64,000 nt of DNA from an uncultured Pseudomonadota bacterium. Its GTDB lineage: Bacteria > Myxococcota_A > UBA796 > GCA-2862545. The position numbers were made by a program, and so were the translations under genes. The stretch spans positions 186,001-250,000 of the forward strand of contig CAJXTB010000001.1 of the NCBI GenBank assembly GCA_913061235.1, written 5' to 3'. The notes beneath the pieces were generated by a model. The model worked only from the letters and a program-made list of their open reading frames with translations, was not told where the DNA came from and ran no database searches. Positions within the stretch are counted from its first letter, which is position 1, and the number at the start of each line of letters is the position of its first letter. Shown piece by piece: positions 42,381 through 51,890 of the stretch.

Positions 42381-44207
42381 TCAGTCGTCCAGCTTGCGGA
42401 TGTCGAAGGACACGCTCAAGGTCTCGTCCAGCGCGAGCAACTTCTCAAAGAAGACGGCCTGCCCCTGAAGCGGCAAACTGACGGCCACCGGAGTGGCGCC
42501 TTGGCCTAGCGACCCTGAATTGCCCTGCACAACAGCGCCGTTCTGCATCTGCGGAGACAGCGTATCGATGGTGTAGACATCGCCGCGCGAGATGGGGTTT
42601 GCCAGGCGCTCGACCCACCGAAGCGAGCCTTCCGCCTTCTTGCCCTTGACCTTGGCTTCGTCCGGCACAAACACCGTCCATGCCACGTACGTACTCGGCA
42701 CATCTGCGGTCGGCAGGGTGGACGAGAACCGCGCCGAGGGTCCGTCAGCGGCGTCTGTGTCTTGCACGTACACCACTTCCACGTCGAACGCCGCGAGGGC
42801 ACCACCTTGGGCTTGTGAGCGAATCAACGGCAGCAACACCCGACCGTCCGCGTCTTGTGCAGGCTGAACCGCGCGACCGCCGACCGAAGCCGACCACAAC
42901 ACCGCATCATCTGGCAGGTCGAGTCGCAGGTACTGCTTGCGGTTGTTGCGCACTTGGTACACCACGCTGGTCAGTTGGCGACCGTCCGGGGTCCACATGG
43001 TGCGCGCTTGAGTCTGGTCGAGCAGAGTGACCAAGACGTCGACCTCTGCATGCTGGGTGACCACAAGCGGGATCTGGGCGCCGTCACCCAGGTACTTGTA
43101 GCCGAGCAAGACGGGCTGATCCGTGATTCCCAGAATGCCGGCGGGCAAGGCTCGCACGTCGACCGGTGTTGCAGAGACCACGTTTCCAGCATCGATCTCT
43201 AGGTTTCCGCGCGACTCCACACCCACCCAGCCCTTGCTGCGTTCTACACCCGTGGGCACGACAATCGGTGCACTTGCAGTGGCGCTTCCGTCGCCAATCA
43301 CCTGCTCCAAGCTCAGGGTGAGCGGGTAGCTTCCTTCGGCCAAGTAGTTGAGCTGAACCGTCAGCAATCCATCTGCGACCGACCAGTCGCGGATACCCGA
43401 CCCTTGGACGTCTAGCAGCGTGGAGCCATCTGGAATCTGTGCGGTGAGGGCGTCCACGCCCGCAAACAAGATGGTGTGGTTGATGGTGCTGGTGGCCTGC
43501 AGAAGACCGTCGCCAATACCCACCAAGGTGTAGACCTCCGCGTACACCCGTGGCTCGTCTTCTACCGCTGTGTCCGACTGCGCTCGCTGCCACGTCAACG
43601 CCAGAGAGCCTGAAGACGGCAAGGACGCTTCAACCACGCGCTCGCCACCCCGGATCTGCACATCTTGCAGGCGTGCATTGGCGACCTCGAACGACAGGTC
43701 TTCGTCGTCTGGCACAACCAAAGAGACTTGGGTTGCACCGGCACTTGGCATCTCAAAAGCGAAGCCCGACTGACCTGAGGTGGTCTGAACATCCACCGCG
43801 AAATCGATGGTCAGCTCGAACGGTCCCTTCTTGTCTGTGAGCAAGGTGTACTTGCCGTTCTCAATGTCGATTGGCGCGGGTCGGCCGTCAATGCGAGCTC
43901 CGCTGACGGCAACGGACAACGGCAACAGTGGAACGCGAACCAGCGGGTCATCGCTGTACGCTTCAATGCGGTAGGTCGCGCGGAAGGTCGCGGCGGTCGG
44001 GACATCACCGTCCATGACTACGCGTCCTTCGTAGGTTGCGTTGGAGATACCAAAGTTCCACGGCGCGTCTGGTTTCGGGGTCGGGCGGATGCGCGACGCC
44101 TCGTACAGCTGCAAGAACTCTGGCAGCGTCATGGTGACGATGTCAGGGTCTTGCGCGTGAGCGGGCAACGCGACCAGAAGGCAGACAGACAGAAGCAGTG
44201 GCCTCAA
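42381..44207 (-). CDS. Large exported protein of unknown function (operon gene 2)
   Basis: The 608-residue protein has a signal peptide (to about residue 18, PAHA|Q) and is otherwise predicted beta-rich with no transmembrane segments or catalytic motif I recognise. Segments such as TFRATYRIEAYSDDPLVRVPLLP and FELTIDFAVDVQTTSGQSGF suggest repeated beta-sandwich domains. Starts at TTG 44207: GGAGG lies six bases upstream, and the stop of the preceding gene overlaps it (TTGA), so it is translated together with the 822-residue partner. Probably a periplasmic or outer-membrane-associated complex component. Confidence 0.75.
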   Translation of the reverse strand: MRPLLLSVCLLVALPAHAQDPDIVTMTLPEFLQLYEASRIRPTPKPDAPWNFGISNATYEGRVVMDGDVPTAATFRATYRIEAYSDDPLVRVPLLPLSVAVSGARIDGRPAPIDIENGKYTLLTDKKGPFELTIDFAVDVQTTSGQSGFAFEMPSAGATQVSLVVPDDEDLSFEVANARLQDVQIRGGERVVEASLPSSGSLALTWQRAQSDTAVEDEPRVYAEVYTLVGIGDGLLQATSTINHTILFAGVDALTAQIPDGSTLLDVQGSGIRDWSVADGLLTVQLNYLAEGSYPLTLSLEQVIGDGSATASAPIVVPTGVERSKGWVGVESRGNLEIDAGNVVSATPVDVRALPAGILGITDQPVLLGYKYLGDGAQIPLVVTQHAEVDVLVTLLDQTQARTMWTPDGRQLTSVVYQVRNNRKQYLRLDLPDDAVLWSASVGGRAVQPAQDADGRVLLPLIRSQAQGGALAAFDVEVVYVQDTDAADGPSARFSSTLPTADVPSTYVAWTVFVPDEAKVKGKKAEGSLRWVERLANPISRGDVYTIDTLSPQMQNGAVVQGNSGSLGQGATPVAVSLPLQGQAVFFEKLLALDETLSVSFDIRKLDD

Positions 44208-46672
44208 CGGGACCTCCGGGGGTGGGTAAGTTTGGCGTCGATATCGACAGCGAATTCAGTATTTTCGGGGAGAAGAAGGCGCTGGTAGCGCACGATTTGG
44301 CCAGCGACGGGGATGTCGAGTGACAGGGCAGAGGCGTGGACGTCGACCGAGTTGAAGTCCATGGCAGCAGCGCTCTTGCTGCGACCGAACAACCCACCAC
44401 CCCGTCGACCACGACGTCGACCACGACGATTGGAGGACAGCGAATCCGAATCGGCACTCATCATGTCGGCAGAGATTTCGACCGATGCGAACCCGTAGCT
44501 GCTGCCGGAGGCCCCGCCTACAGCGGTGCCGACAGCACCGTAGCCAACCGCTCCAGCACTCGAGCCGCTGCCGTATCCGCCACCACCAGCACCCGATCCG
44601 TACATCCCAAGACCCCCTGATTCCTCTTCGAGGAACCAAGGCACGCCCTCCACCTCAAAGGGTGAGTCCGACGGGACCTGCCAGGGCAGCTCATCGGTCT
44701 CTGGAATGCCGCTCCATCGGCCGGCATCTTCGGACGCTTGTCGCAGCTGCACGCGAAGGCGCTCAACCTCCTCAAGCTCCTGCTTCAACACGGCGTTGCC
44801 GCTGCTGACCTCAACGCCATCACTCTCGAGCAAGGACAGGGTGTCTCCCAGCTCCACAGCGGTCTGGTAGTAGAAGCCCGAGGTCGCGTAGTCCCCGCGC
44901 TGCTCCGCTTCCCGCGCCATCACCGTGGCATCGACCCAGGCGCGTTCTTGCACCTGTGAGCGGGCGCGGGCTTGGTCGCGAATCCGCCGTGCCATGGACT
45001 CGTCTGCATCTTCGGAGTCTCCCAGGACCACGAAAATATTGGACGACAGACGGTCGATGTTGGGATTGCTGGCGCCGAGCGCCTCGAGCCCCTTCAGCTT
45101 CTCTTCCGCCCCGCGAAAGTCGTTGCTCATCCAGGCGTCTACTGCGTCTTGGTACAGCGCGTCTGCCTGTGCAATCCCAACGTCGCCGACTCCGAATCCG
45201 TAGGTAATTCCCTGCCCTTCACTAAAGGCTTCAATGCGGTCGCCGCCGTCATCGTCGCGGTCTCGGTAGTTCGGCGGCAACACCAGTGTGACGCGCGCCA
45301 CCTGAACAGGGGCCTCGACTGTTGGCAGGGCCAACGACCGAAGTTCTCGGGTCTGCCAGTCGGCGTTCTGTCCAAGGAGCGACACCTCCACCGGGAAAGA
45401 CAACAGGCCTTCCACGGTCTCAATGCTCCGGTTGAGAGGAACCAGCCATGCGTCGCCATCTGCGATCGGCAGGGCCGGTTCGTTTCCAACCTGAACACCA
45501 AACAGCCGCATCCCAGGGGGAGGAGAGATGCGAAGATGGGAGGCGCGCTCGTTTCGGACTTCGAGCAGACCACGAACCAACGAACGGCCTTCTTCGGTGG
45601 TCGCGAGCCGCCAGTCGGCGACGTCTACAATCACGGGCGGACCCGGAACTGGAGTGAACGTGAGAAGCGTCATGGTGCCGGACAGTGCGCCGCCACCGAC
45701 AAAACTGGTCTGCGGTGCGCCGTCCGTGAGCCCCCTGCCCCACGTCGGAACGTCCGACCGAGGAACAGCCCGCCACCCGTTCATGTCCGTGGAGACTGCT
45801 ATGTCTCCGGTCCGCGCAAGCTGGAGGGCGGACTCTGTTCGGAAGACGTCGAGCACTTCGATCTGAGGCAGCGGCAGTGTAGGCGCCGCGTTTACGGTCC
45901 ACCGAACATCCACCGTTGCAGAGTCTGTGACTGCGTCCACCAGCGGAATGGTGAGTACATCTCCCTGACGGGTCCACTCGCCAAGATTGGATCCACTCAC
46001 TTGAACGTCAGACCCAAGCCCCGCAACACGCACGCGAATGCGGTCGATGCTCCCGGAACGAACCACTGATCGCACCCTTGAAGAGCCCACAATCGCGCCT
46101 TCGTCGACAGTCAGGCCAATGGCGACTTGCCCGGTCGCGAGGTCACCACGCTGTTGGCTCACAACAGGGGTCGGGCCAATCGAGAGCTGCTCAGCACCGG
46201 TGTAGGCGACACCATCGACGGTCACCGCGAGTCCAGCGGCAGTGGAGATGGACGACGACGCATCCAGACCACGAACGGTTCCGGCTCCCGCTGCGAGCAG
46301 TTGAATATCCGCGTTCTGGGACACCCATCCGGACACAACTACGGTGTGTTCGCCTACACCTTGAACCACCGCGGTGGCCGTTGGGGTGGCGAGACCCGCT
46401 GGTGTGACGCCATCGATGTGCATTGTCTGTACGTGAACATCGCCCGAAGAAAGTTCAATCGAGTGCGGCGAGTTGTCCCAACAGATCACCTGCCACGTGG
46501 CCAAGACCTGGGTGCCGTCGTCCACAACAGACAGCTCAACATCGCGTGATGCCACCACAAAACCAGACGCGAGCACTTCCTGCGTTGGCTCTACCGATAG
46601 CGCTCGCAGCGTGGTTCCATCCATCTGGACAGAGCCCGCAAACGCCAACGTCGCTGACAACAAACCCCACAC
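44204..46672 (-). CDS. Large exported protein with Gly-rich and Arg-rich segments (operon gene 1)
   Basis: The 822-residue protein has a signal peptide (FAFAG region at about residue 10-13), beta-rich domains over about 20-480, and a helical, TPR-like region (about 480-620, DALYQDAVDAWMSNDFRGAEEKLKGLEAL). A Gly/Ser/Tyr-rich stretch follows (about 680-730: GMYGSGAGGGGYGSGSS), then an Arg cluster (NRRGRRRGRRGGG) and a final beta strand region ending LTHPRRSR. Of several possible starts I choose GTG 46672, eight bases from GGAGG; GTG 46678 and TTG 46687 are alternatives. No family is recognised. Its stop overlaps the start of the 608-residue partner. Confidence 0.75.
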   Translation of the reverse strand: MWGLLSATLAFAGSVQMDGTTLRALSVEPTQEVLASGFVVASRDVELSVVDDGTQVLATWQVICWDNSPHSIELSSGDVHVQTMHIDGVTPAGLATPTATAVVQGVGEHTVVVSGWVSQNADIQLLAAGAGTVRGLDASSSISTAAGLAVTVDGVAYTGAEQLSIGPTPVVSQQRGDLATGQVAIGLTVDEGAIVGSSRVRSVVRSGSIDRIRVRVAGLGSDVQVSGSNLGEWTRQGDVLTIPLVDAVTDSATVDVRWTVNAAPTLPLPQIEVLDVFRTESALQLARTGDIAVSTDMNGWRAVPRSDVPTWGRGLTDGAPQTSFVGGGALSGTMTLLTFTPVPGPPVIVDVADWRLATTEEGRSLVRGLLEVRNERASHLRISPPPGMRLFGVQVGNEPALPIADGDAWLVPLNRSIETVEGLLSFPVEVSLLGQNADWQTRELRSLALPTVEAPVQVARVTLVLPPNYRDRDDDGGDRIEAFSEGQGITYGFGVGDVGIAQADALYQDAVDAWMSNDFRGAEEKLKGLEALGASNPNIDRLSSNIFVVLGDSEDADESMARRIRDQARARSQVQERAWVDATVMAREAEQRGDYATSGFYYQTAVELGDTLSLLESDGVEVSSGNAVLKQELEEVERLRVQLRQASEDAGRWSGIPETDELPWQVPSDSPFEVEGVPWFLEEESGGLGMYGSGAGGGGYGSGSSAGAVGYGAVGTAVGGASGSSYGFASVEISADMMSADSDSLSSNRRGRRRGRRGGGLFGRSKSAAAMDFNSVDVHASALSLDIPVAGQIVRYQRLLLPENTEFAVDIDAKLTHPRRSR

Positions 46673-46826
46673 GTTCACAACCTCCAACCGCGATGCAACG
46701 CTAGTGACAGCAGGTACTTACATCGGTTTCAAAAATTAGGGTGCCAACCCGTCAGCATTCCGTAAACGGCAACCCTCACATCCCTCGCCCATAGGCTAAG
46801 ACGCCCTCGATTCAGAGGGAGCCCAA

Positions 46827-48140
46827 ATGGCCATCGACATCGCAGCAGTTCTAGACGGATGCGAAGACCTCGCAGCTCGCACCCCCAACGCGCTCGCACG
46901 CGGCATGGAGGGGTCAGCGATTCTAGCGATTGCCAGCGCAGTAAACGTGCTCGCCGCCCGAGGCGTGGACATTGCCAATTTCACTGTAGGCGACTTCAAG
47001 CCGAGCCAGTTCAGCATTCCCCCGGCACTCGCAGACGGCATCACCAAGCATCTCGAGGCGGGTAATACCAACTACCCTCCCGCCATTGGCATCCCAGAGC
47101 TGCGCGCGGCGGTTCGTACCGTTTACAAGCGCGACCTTGGCCTGGACTACCCGGAAGGGTGCGTGCAGATTGGCTCAGGCGCGCGTCCCCCGCTGTACGC
47201 GGCATTCGCCACGGTTCTAGAGCCCGGCGACATCATGGTGTACGGGATTCCAAGCTGGAACAATCCGTACTACGCCTACCTCAACGGAGCGAAGGCGGTC
47301 GGCGTGGAGACCAAGGCAGAGAACGGGTTCTTGCCAACGGTTGAAGACCTTGAGCCGCACATGCGCCAAGCGCGACTCATCTGTCTGAACAGCCCGCTCA
47401 ACCCGGCTGGCACCGCCATGAGCAAGGAACAACTCAAGGCCATCTGTGACGCCATCGTTGGTGAAAACCGTCGACGTTCCGCCATTGGCGACCGTCCTCT
47501 CATCCTGCTGTACGACCAAGTGTACTGGCAGCTCGTGTTTGGCGACACCGAGCACTTCACACCCGTGGGCTTGGTTCCAGAGATGGCCAAGTACACCGTG
47601 TTCATCGATGCCATCAGCAAGTGCTGGGCGGCTACCGGCGTACGCCTGGGTTGGGCAGTCTGTCCGCCATGGATGCGGGACCGTATGAAGCCTCTGATCG
47701 GTCACATGGGTGCCTGGGCAGGACGCGCCGAGCAACACGCCACCGCCGAGCTCTTGGCTGAGCCCGAGCGTCTGGGCTCTTGGCCAGCCGAGTTCACCGA
47801 ACAGGTCCAGGCTCGCCTCACAGCACTCAGTGACGGTCTGTTGGCCATGAAGGCAGACGGGCTCCCCGTAGATGCGTTGGAAGCCCAAGGTGCGCTGTAC
47901 TTGACCGTCAAGTTCGACCTGTTGGGCAAGACCCTGCGCGGCCAGTCCATCTCCTCTGACGACGACATTCGCCGCTACCTGCTCGAAGAGACGCACACCG
48001 CCATTGTGCCGTTCACAGCCTTCGGAATGACCAAGGACAGCGGCTGGGTGCGATTCAGTATCGGTGCCGTCTCGGTCGCTGATATCGAAGCCAGCTTGGA
48101 CCGAATCCGCACTGCGCTCGTCAGAGACCTACCCGCATAG
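46827..48140 (+). CDS. PLP-dependent aminotransferase, class I/II
   Basis: A 437-residue fold-type I aminotransferase (aspartate aminotransferase family). It shows NFTVGDFKPSQF near the N-terminus, the GSGARPPLYAA cofactor-binding turn, LNSPLNPAGTAMS (the NPxNP motif), LLYDQVYWQLVF, and the PLP lysine in DAISKCWAATGVRLGW. C-terminal VPFTAFGMTKDSGWVRFSIG carries the substrate-carboxylate arginine. It is more distant from AspB than the enzyme at 52654-53841, so a different amino acid is likely. Ribosome site GAGGGAG precedes ATG 46827. Confidence 0.9.
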   Translation: MAIDIAAVLDGCEDLAARTPNALARGMEGSAILAIASAVNVLAARGVDIANFTVGDFKPSQFSIPPALADGITKHLEAGNTNYPPAIGIPELRAAVRTVYKRDLGLDYPEGCVQIGSGARPPLYAAFATVLEPGDIMVYGIPSWNNPYYAYLNGAKAVGVETKAENGFLPTVEDLEPHMRQARLICLNSPLNPAGTAMSKEQLKAICDAIVGENRRRSAIGDRPLILLYDQVYWQLVFGDTEHFTPVGLVPEMAKYTVFIDAISKCWAATGVRLGWAVCPPWMRDRMKPLIGHMGAWAGRAEQHATAELLAEPERLGSWPAEFTEQVQARLTALSDGLLAMKADGLPVDALEAQGALYLTVKFDLLGKTLRGQSISSDDDIRRYLLEETHTAIVPFTAFGMTKDSGWVRFSIGAVSVADIEASLDRIRTALVRDLPA

Positions 48141-48177
48141 TCGCGGGCCGCAGCGCAATCTTACCGTTGCTCGTTGG

Positions 48178-48903
48178 CTAGATCTTCCGACGCTTGGACG
48201 CGGCAGCGGAGACTTCAGCCAGCGCGCGCGAACGATTCTTCGCATCTGACTCTGCCTGCTGGAGCTCTTCCAGCGGCAGACGGTCGGACTTGGCGGCTTC
48301 GAGGGCCAGGTTCCCAAGGCGGTCAAGGACCTCGGCCGCCTGCTCATCAATGACGAGCCGGGCTTCGTCTGCCTCCTCATCCAGACCTGCGGCACCTTGC
48401 AACAACTCGCTACGCCGCTGTAGGGCGACGAGGTGCTCAACAGCGCGCTGGGCGACGTTCCCCTGCCCCATCTCTTCGAGCATATGAACCAGCGACATCG
48501 CGGCTCGGATGTTGTCATTTCCGCCGGTGGCGTGCCACAGGTTGACCCGTGCCGCGAGCTGACGCCGCTCTGGAGCCACCTCTGTCGCGTTCGTCCGCAG
48601 TCGCATCCAGCTCATGGCGCCCGGAAGAGTACACACCGCCACAAAGAGCAGTGTGGCAACCAGCGCGACCGCACTGACTCCAACGCCAACCAGCAGATTC
48701 TCGGGGGTGGTCGGTGCTCGCCACGCAATGAGCATGGACACAACGAACGGCGAGATGGACAGAAACCCACCCGTTAGCAAGGCGACAATGCCGGCAGTTA
48801 CGGCCCCTGCCATTCTCACCTGGTCCACTGTCGCTGCCTGAGCAATGTCTGCCAAGCGCTCCATGTCCCGCCCAATGGCACGCGGTGGATTGTCCTTAGG
48901 CAT
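48178..48903 (-). CDS. Membrane protein of unknown function, paired with STAND regulator
   Basis: The 241-residue protein has two hydrophobic spans (about 32-62 and 72-98) followed by a long, charged, helical cytoplasmic region rich in Ala, Glu and Arg (coiled-coil-like: LQQAESDAKNRSRALAEVSAAASKRRKI). No family is recognised. Its ATG (48903) lies inside the end of the STAND ATPase gene (8-bp overlap), so the two are coexpressed and probably work together; a membrane anchor or signal input is a natural inference. Confidence 0.72.
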   Translation of the reverse strand: MPKDNPPRAIGRDMERLADIAQAATVDQVRMAGAVTAGIVALLTGGFLSISPFVVSMLIAWRAPTTPENLLVGVGVSAVALVATLLFVAVCTLPGAMSWMRLRTNATEVAPERRQLAARVNLWHATGGNDNIRAAMSLVHMLEEMGQGNVAQRAVEHLVALQRRSELLQGAAGLDEEADEARLVIDEQAAEVLDRLGNLALEAAKSDRLPLEELQQAESDAKNRSRALAEVSAAASKRRKI

Positions 48904-51178
48904 CGTTGTTGTCCCGTCGAATCTCTACATCTGTAGAGAGGCTGTATCCATCTTCGTCTTTGCAGATGATCTCAGACAGCCCCAGCGTGCGGAGCGACGA
49001 GACGGCTACCCGAACGCGATGTGCAGCGGAGTCTCCACGAATCGCTTGGTCCGGCCACCCAATGGTGAACAAGTCGTCGGTCTCTAGGGCATCGCCACCT
49101 GCGACACGTCGTTCGACCAGGGCATCCAAGATGCGACGCATGGCACCACGGCGAGACAAGTCGATCTCTTCGCCGTCTGGGGTACGCACCCAGCGCGAGT
49201 CCGCGCCAACCACCCACGCACTGGGCGCTCCAGAGCCATGAAGCATGGCTCGAATCACGTCTACGATGCGTCCTTCAACGGTCCGCGCCCGCCCCGGTGC
49301 CTCGTCGGGCTCGGTCACGAGCAAGCTCCAGCGCGCCAACACTTGGTGAGCTGCAGCCGGAGCCGAAGGACCGACCGCGCGGTGAGCGTCTTCCCAGGCA
49401 TCGGTGTCCCCAAGGGCCGCTCGAAGTGCCAGTGCGAGACCGTGACGCCAGCCGCGAACGTCTAGGGCGGCGGTCGCAGCGCTGGCAGCCTCGGGAAGTT
49501 CCCCCGACAGCCAATGAATAGCGGCCAGCAAGCGATGAGCGTCCGCGCGGTCAGGCACCGACTCTGGGCCCTCCAACAGCTCAATGGCGTCCAAGCAGCG
49601 CGCACGAGCCGCGACCAAGTCCCCCTTGAGCACCGCTATCCGCGCCAAGTCGGCGTAGACCGCTCCTCGCACGTCGTCATCTGCTGCGTGCAGGCCGGAC
49701 AGCAAGGACTCGCCATCTTGCGGGCGGTCGCACAGAATGAGCACACGAGCGAGCTCACGAACCACGTCGGGGTCCGCTGGCGAGAAGGCAGCGCCGCCTC
49801 GGGCGAACTTGAGGGCAGACGTCCGGTCGTCCTCGGCGAGCAGCACAGTGGCGCGCCGGGCGTGCACCGCGCTGACCAACGCTTCATCGTCACCGACCAA
49901 CGCGAAGGCGTCTTCGAGCGCATCACCGGGGGTGAGGATGGCGCGGACCAGACGGCCACGGACCCGCAGAACAACCGGGCAGGCGTCATCGTTGGCCAAG
50001 GCTTGCTGCAGACGCTGCTTTTGGTCGGCGAGTGTGCCCGCAAGGTGCGGAACGCGGGCCAGCAGAACCGTTGCCGCAAGGAAGGCGGTTCGGCCTGCCG
50101 GGTCCCCGCCGGAACGCTGCAAGATGGCGAACAAGTGATGCCGATTGTGCGCTGTCCACGCCAAGGTCCGGTCCAGAGCGGCCACAGAAGCGAAGTGCTC
50201 GGAATGCCGCCGGTGGATGTCTTCCGCGTTTAGGTGGACGTCTAGCAGCGGTCGAACGAAGTCCCGAACCGCTTCGTACAGCCGGTAGCGCACGCCGCCC
50301 AGACCGTCTGGAGCCACGTGAACCAGGGAGTCGTCGCACAGCGCTTGCAAGGCATCTGACGCCTCTGCGCCGAGCACGGCTTCCGCCGCCTGTAGATCAA
50401 AATCCCCGGCAAAGACGCCACAGCGCACCAGGGCCGACCGCTCGTCTTCGTCAAGCAGGTCCCAGGACCACGCAATCGCGGCCTGGAGCGTGGCCTGTCG
50501 GGCGGGAAGGTCCAAGCTGTCGTCATGTAGAGGATCGACGGCAGCCCCAATGCGGTCCAAGATTTCCCGTGGCCCCATGGAGGGGGTGCGTCCCGCGGCG
50601 AGGGCCAGGGCCAACGGTAGACCATCGAGGCGTCTGACCAGCTCGATGACGGCATCGGCATCTTCTGCGAGCAAGTCTCGACCGCAAACGGCCATGGCGC
50701 GGGAGGCAAACAGACGAACAGCGTCGCTCTTGGCACCGTTCATCGGCATGGGCCCCACCGGCACCACCTGCTCTTCAGGCAACTTCAGACGAGTACGGCT
50801 GGTGATCAAGAAGCGCACATCTGGCGCTGCCTCACGCCACTGCGGCAATAGTTCTGCCGCGACCTCGGCCACCTGCTCCAAGTTGTCGAGCACAACGAGC
50901 AACTTGCCGGCAGACGCGAGCCCATCTACCGCTTCCGCTTCGACGCCAAGCGCCTCTTGCACCGCACTACCGAGCGTGTCGGCATCTCGGGCTTCGGCGG
51001 CATCTACCCAGGCATGGCGTGCCTGGAACGACGCATAGCGCTGGGCAAGACGAGTCTTTCCCGCGCCTGCAGACCCGCGAAGGGTGACAACACGATGGCC
51101 AGCAAGGAACGCGCGCCGCAGATGGGCGAGTTCTCGGGTGCGACCGACAAACGGAGTGGCTTCAGCAAGACGAGTCAT
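48896..51178 (-). CDS. STAND (NB-ARC-type) ATPase regulator with C-terminal winged-helix-like domain
   Basis: A 760-residue signal-transduction ATPase. The N-terminal PFVGRTRELAHLRRAFL leads into Walker A GSAGAGKT (36-43), Walker B LLVVLDNLEQ near 100, the sensor segment RFLITSRTRLKLPEE, and RLDGLPLALALAAGR (the GLPLA motif). A TPR-like helical region spans about 330-640. The last ~90 residues look like an OmpR/SARP-type winged helix (SRRGAMRRILDALVERR ... HRVRVAVSSLRTLGL ... DGYSLS). AfsR-like proteins carry that domain at the N-terminus, so the order is inverted here. Start is ATG 51178. It overlaps the membrane-protein gene downstream. Confidence 0.88.
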   Translation of the reverse strand: MTRLAEATPFVGRTRELAHLRRAFLAGHRVVTLRGSAGAGKTRLAQRYASFQARHAWVDAAEARDADTLGSAVQEALGVEAEAVDGLASAGKLLVVLDNLEQVAEVAAELLPQWREAAPDVRFLITSRTRLKLPEEQVVPVGPMPMNGAKSDAVRLFASRAMAVCGRDLLAEDADAVIELVRRLDGLPLALALAAGRTPSMGPREILDRIGAAVDPLHDDSLDLPARQATLQAAIAWSWDLLDEDERSALVRCGVFAGDFDLQAAEAVLGAEASDALQALCDDSLVHVAPDGLGGVRYRLYEAVRDFVRPLLDVHLNAEDIHRRHSEHFASVAALDRTLAWTAHNRHHLFAILQRSGGDPAGRTAFLAATVLLARVPHLAGTLADQKQRLQQALANDDACPVVLRVRGRLVRAILTPGDALEDAFALVGDDEALVSAVHARRATVLLAEDDRTSALKFARGGAAFSPADPDVVRELARVLILCDRPQDGESLLSGLHAADDDVRGAVYADLARIAVLKGDLVAARARCLDAIELLEGPESVPDRADAHRLLAAIHWLSGELPEAASAATAALDVRGWRHGLALALRAALGDTDAWEDAHRAVGPSAPAAAHQVLARWSLLVTEPDEAPGRARTVEGRIVDVIRAMLHGSGAPSAWVVGADSRWVRTPDGEEIDLSRRGAMRRILDALVERRVAGGDALETDDLFTIGWPDQAIRGDSAAHRVRVAVSSLRTLGLSEIICKDEDGYSLSTDVEIRRDNNDA

Positions 51179-51281
51179 GCGGCCATTGTAGTCAACTCCT
51201 GGCCACAACGCGCGTCATCGGGAGCCAACCGGAATGCCAAGGCCTTCCCACGTGCTACCGTCCCCGTCCCTTGGAGGCCTC

Positions 51282-51863
51282 ATGATCTGGACCTTACTCG
51301 CTGTCAGTGCCCTGGCTGCACCCCCCGATTTTCGTGAAACACGCACCGATGTCGCAGACGGGTGCACCCTGTTCCTGGGGCCGGCAGACGCAAGCGGCGT
51401 GGTCCCCATGCGTGCTGAATGCACCTGGCCCGACGTCACCGTGGACCAGTTCAAGGCCGCGTACGGCGACTGGGCTCGCCATGACGACATCTACACCAGC
51501 GTGGGCACGTCCGTCGTCTTGTCGACCTCTGGAAACACGGCAGAGGTTCGTCAGACCTTCGAAGCGAGCGGCATCAAGACGCGCGAGATGATCATCGACG
51601 GCACCACGGCGGACCTGCCGAACGGCATTCGCTACAGCTGGACCAAGCACCCGGGCGACCAGGGCATCACAAGCGGCAACGTTGAAGTGGAGCGCAGCGA
51701 CGGCTTCTGGGAAGTCACCTCACGCCCCGCAGGCGGCGTTCTCGCCGTTCACCAAGTCAGCTACGCTCCCGGTGGACGCGTGCCCGGATTCCTAATTCGC
51801 TGGTTCCAGACAGGCGGTCTTCAGGAGATTGCCGAGGATACCCGCAGGGCCGTCCACCTGTAG
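51282..51863 (+). CDS. Exported START/SRPBCC-like protein
   Basis: A 193-residue protein with a short signal peptide (MIWTLLAVSALAA) and a domain resembling START/SRPBCC lipid-binding folds (DVTVDQFKAAYGDWARHDDIYTSV, VRQTFEASGIKTREMII, VSYAPGGRVPGFLIRWFQTGGLQEI). Exported START-like proteins may carry hydrophobic ligands. ATG 51282 has GGAGG five bases upstream; a longer open frame upstream lacks both. It is divergent from the STAND gene. Confidence 0.75.
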   Translation: MIWTLLAVSALAAPPDFRETRTDVADGCTLFLGPADASGVVPMRAECTWPDVTVDQFKAAYGDWARHDDIYTSVGTSVVLSTSGNTAEVRQTFEASGIKTREMIIDGTTADLPNGIRYSWTKHPGDQGITSGNVEVERSDGFWEVTSRPAGGVLAVHQVSYAPGGRVPGFLIRWFQTGGLQEIAEDTRRAVHL

Positions 51864-51890
51864 AATGCTCAGGGGCGAGTCGGCTTCTTG

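Noticed and set aside
44972-46069. Plus-strand open frame of 365 codons opposite the large exported protein gene
   Set aside because: No family features or ribosome site; the minus-strand gene is part of a coupled operon.
48896-51178. LuxR-type MalT-like regulator
   Set aside because: The C-terminal domain does not show the LuxR helix-turn-helix signature; it fits an OmpR/SARP-like winged helix better.
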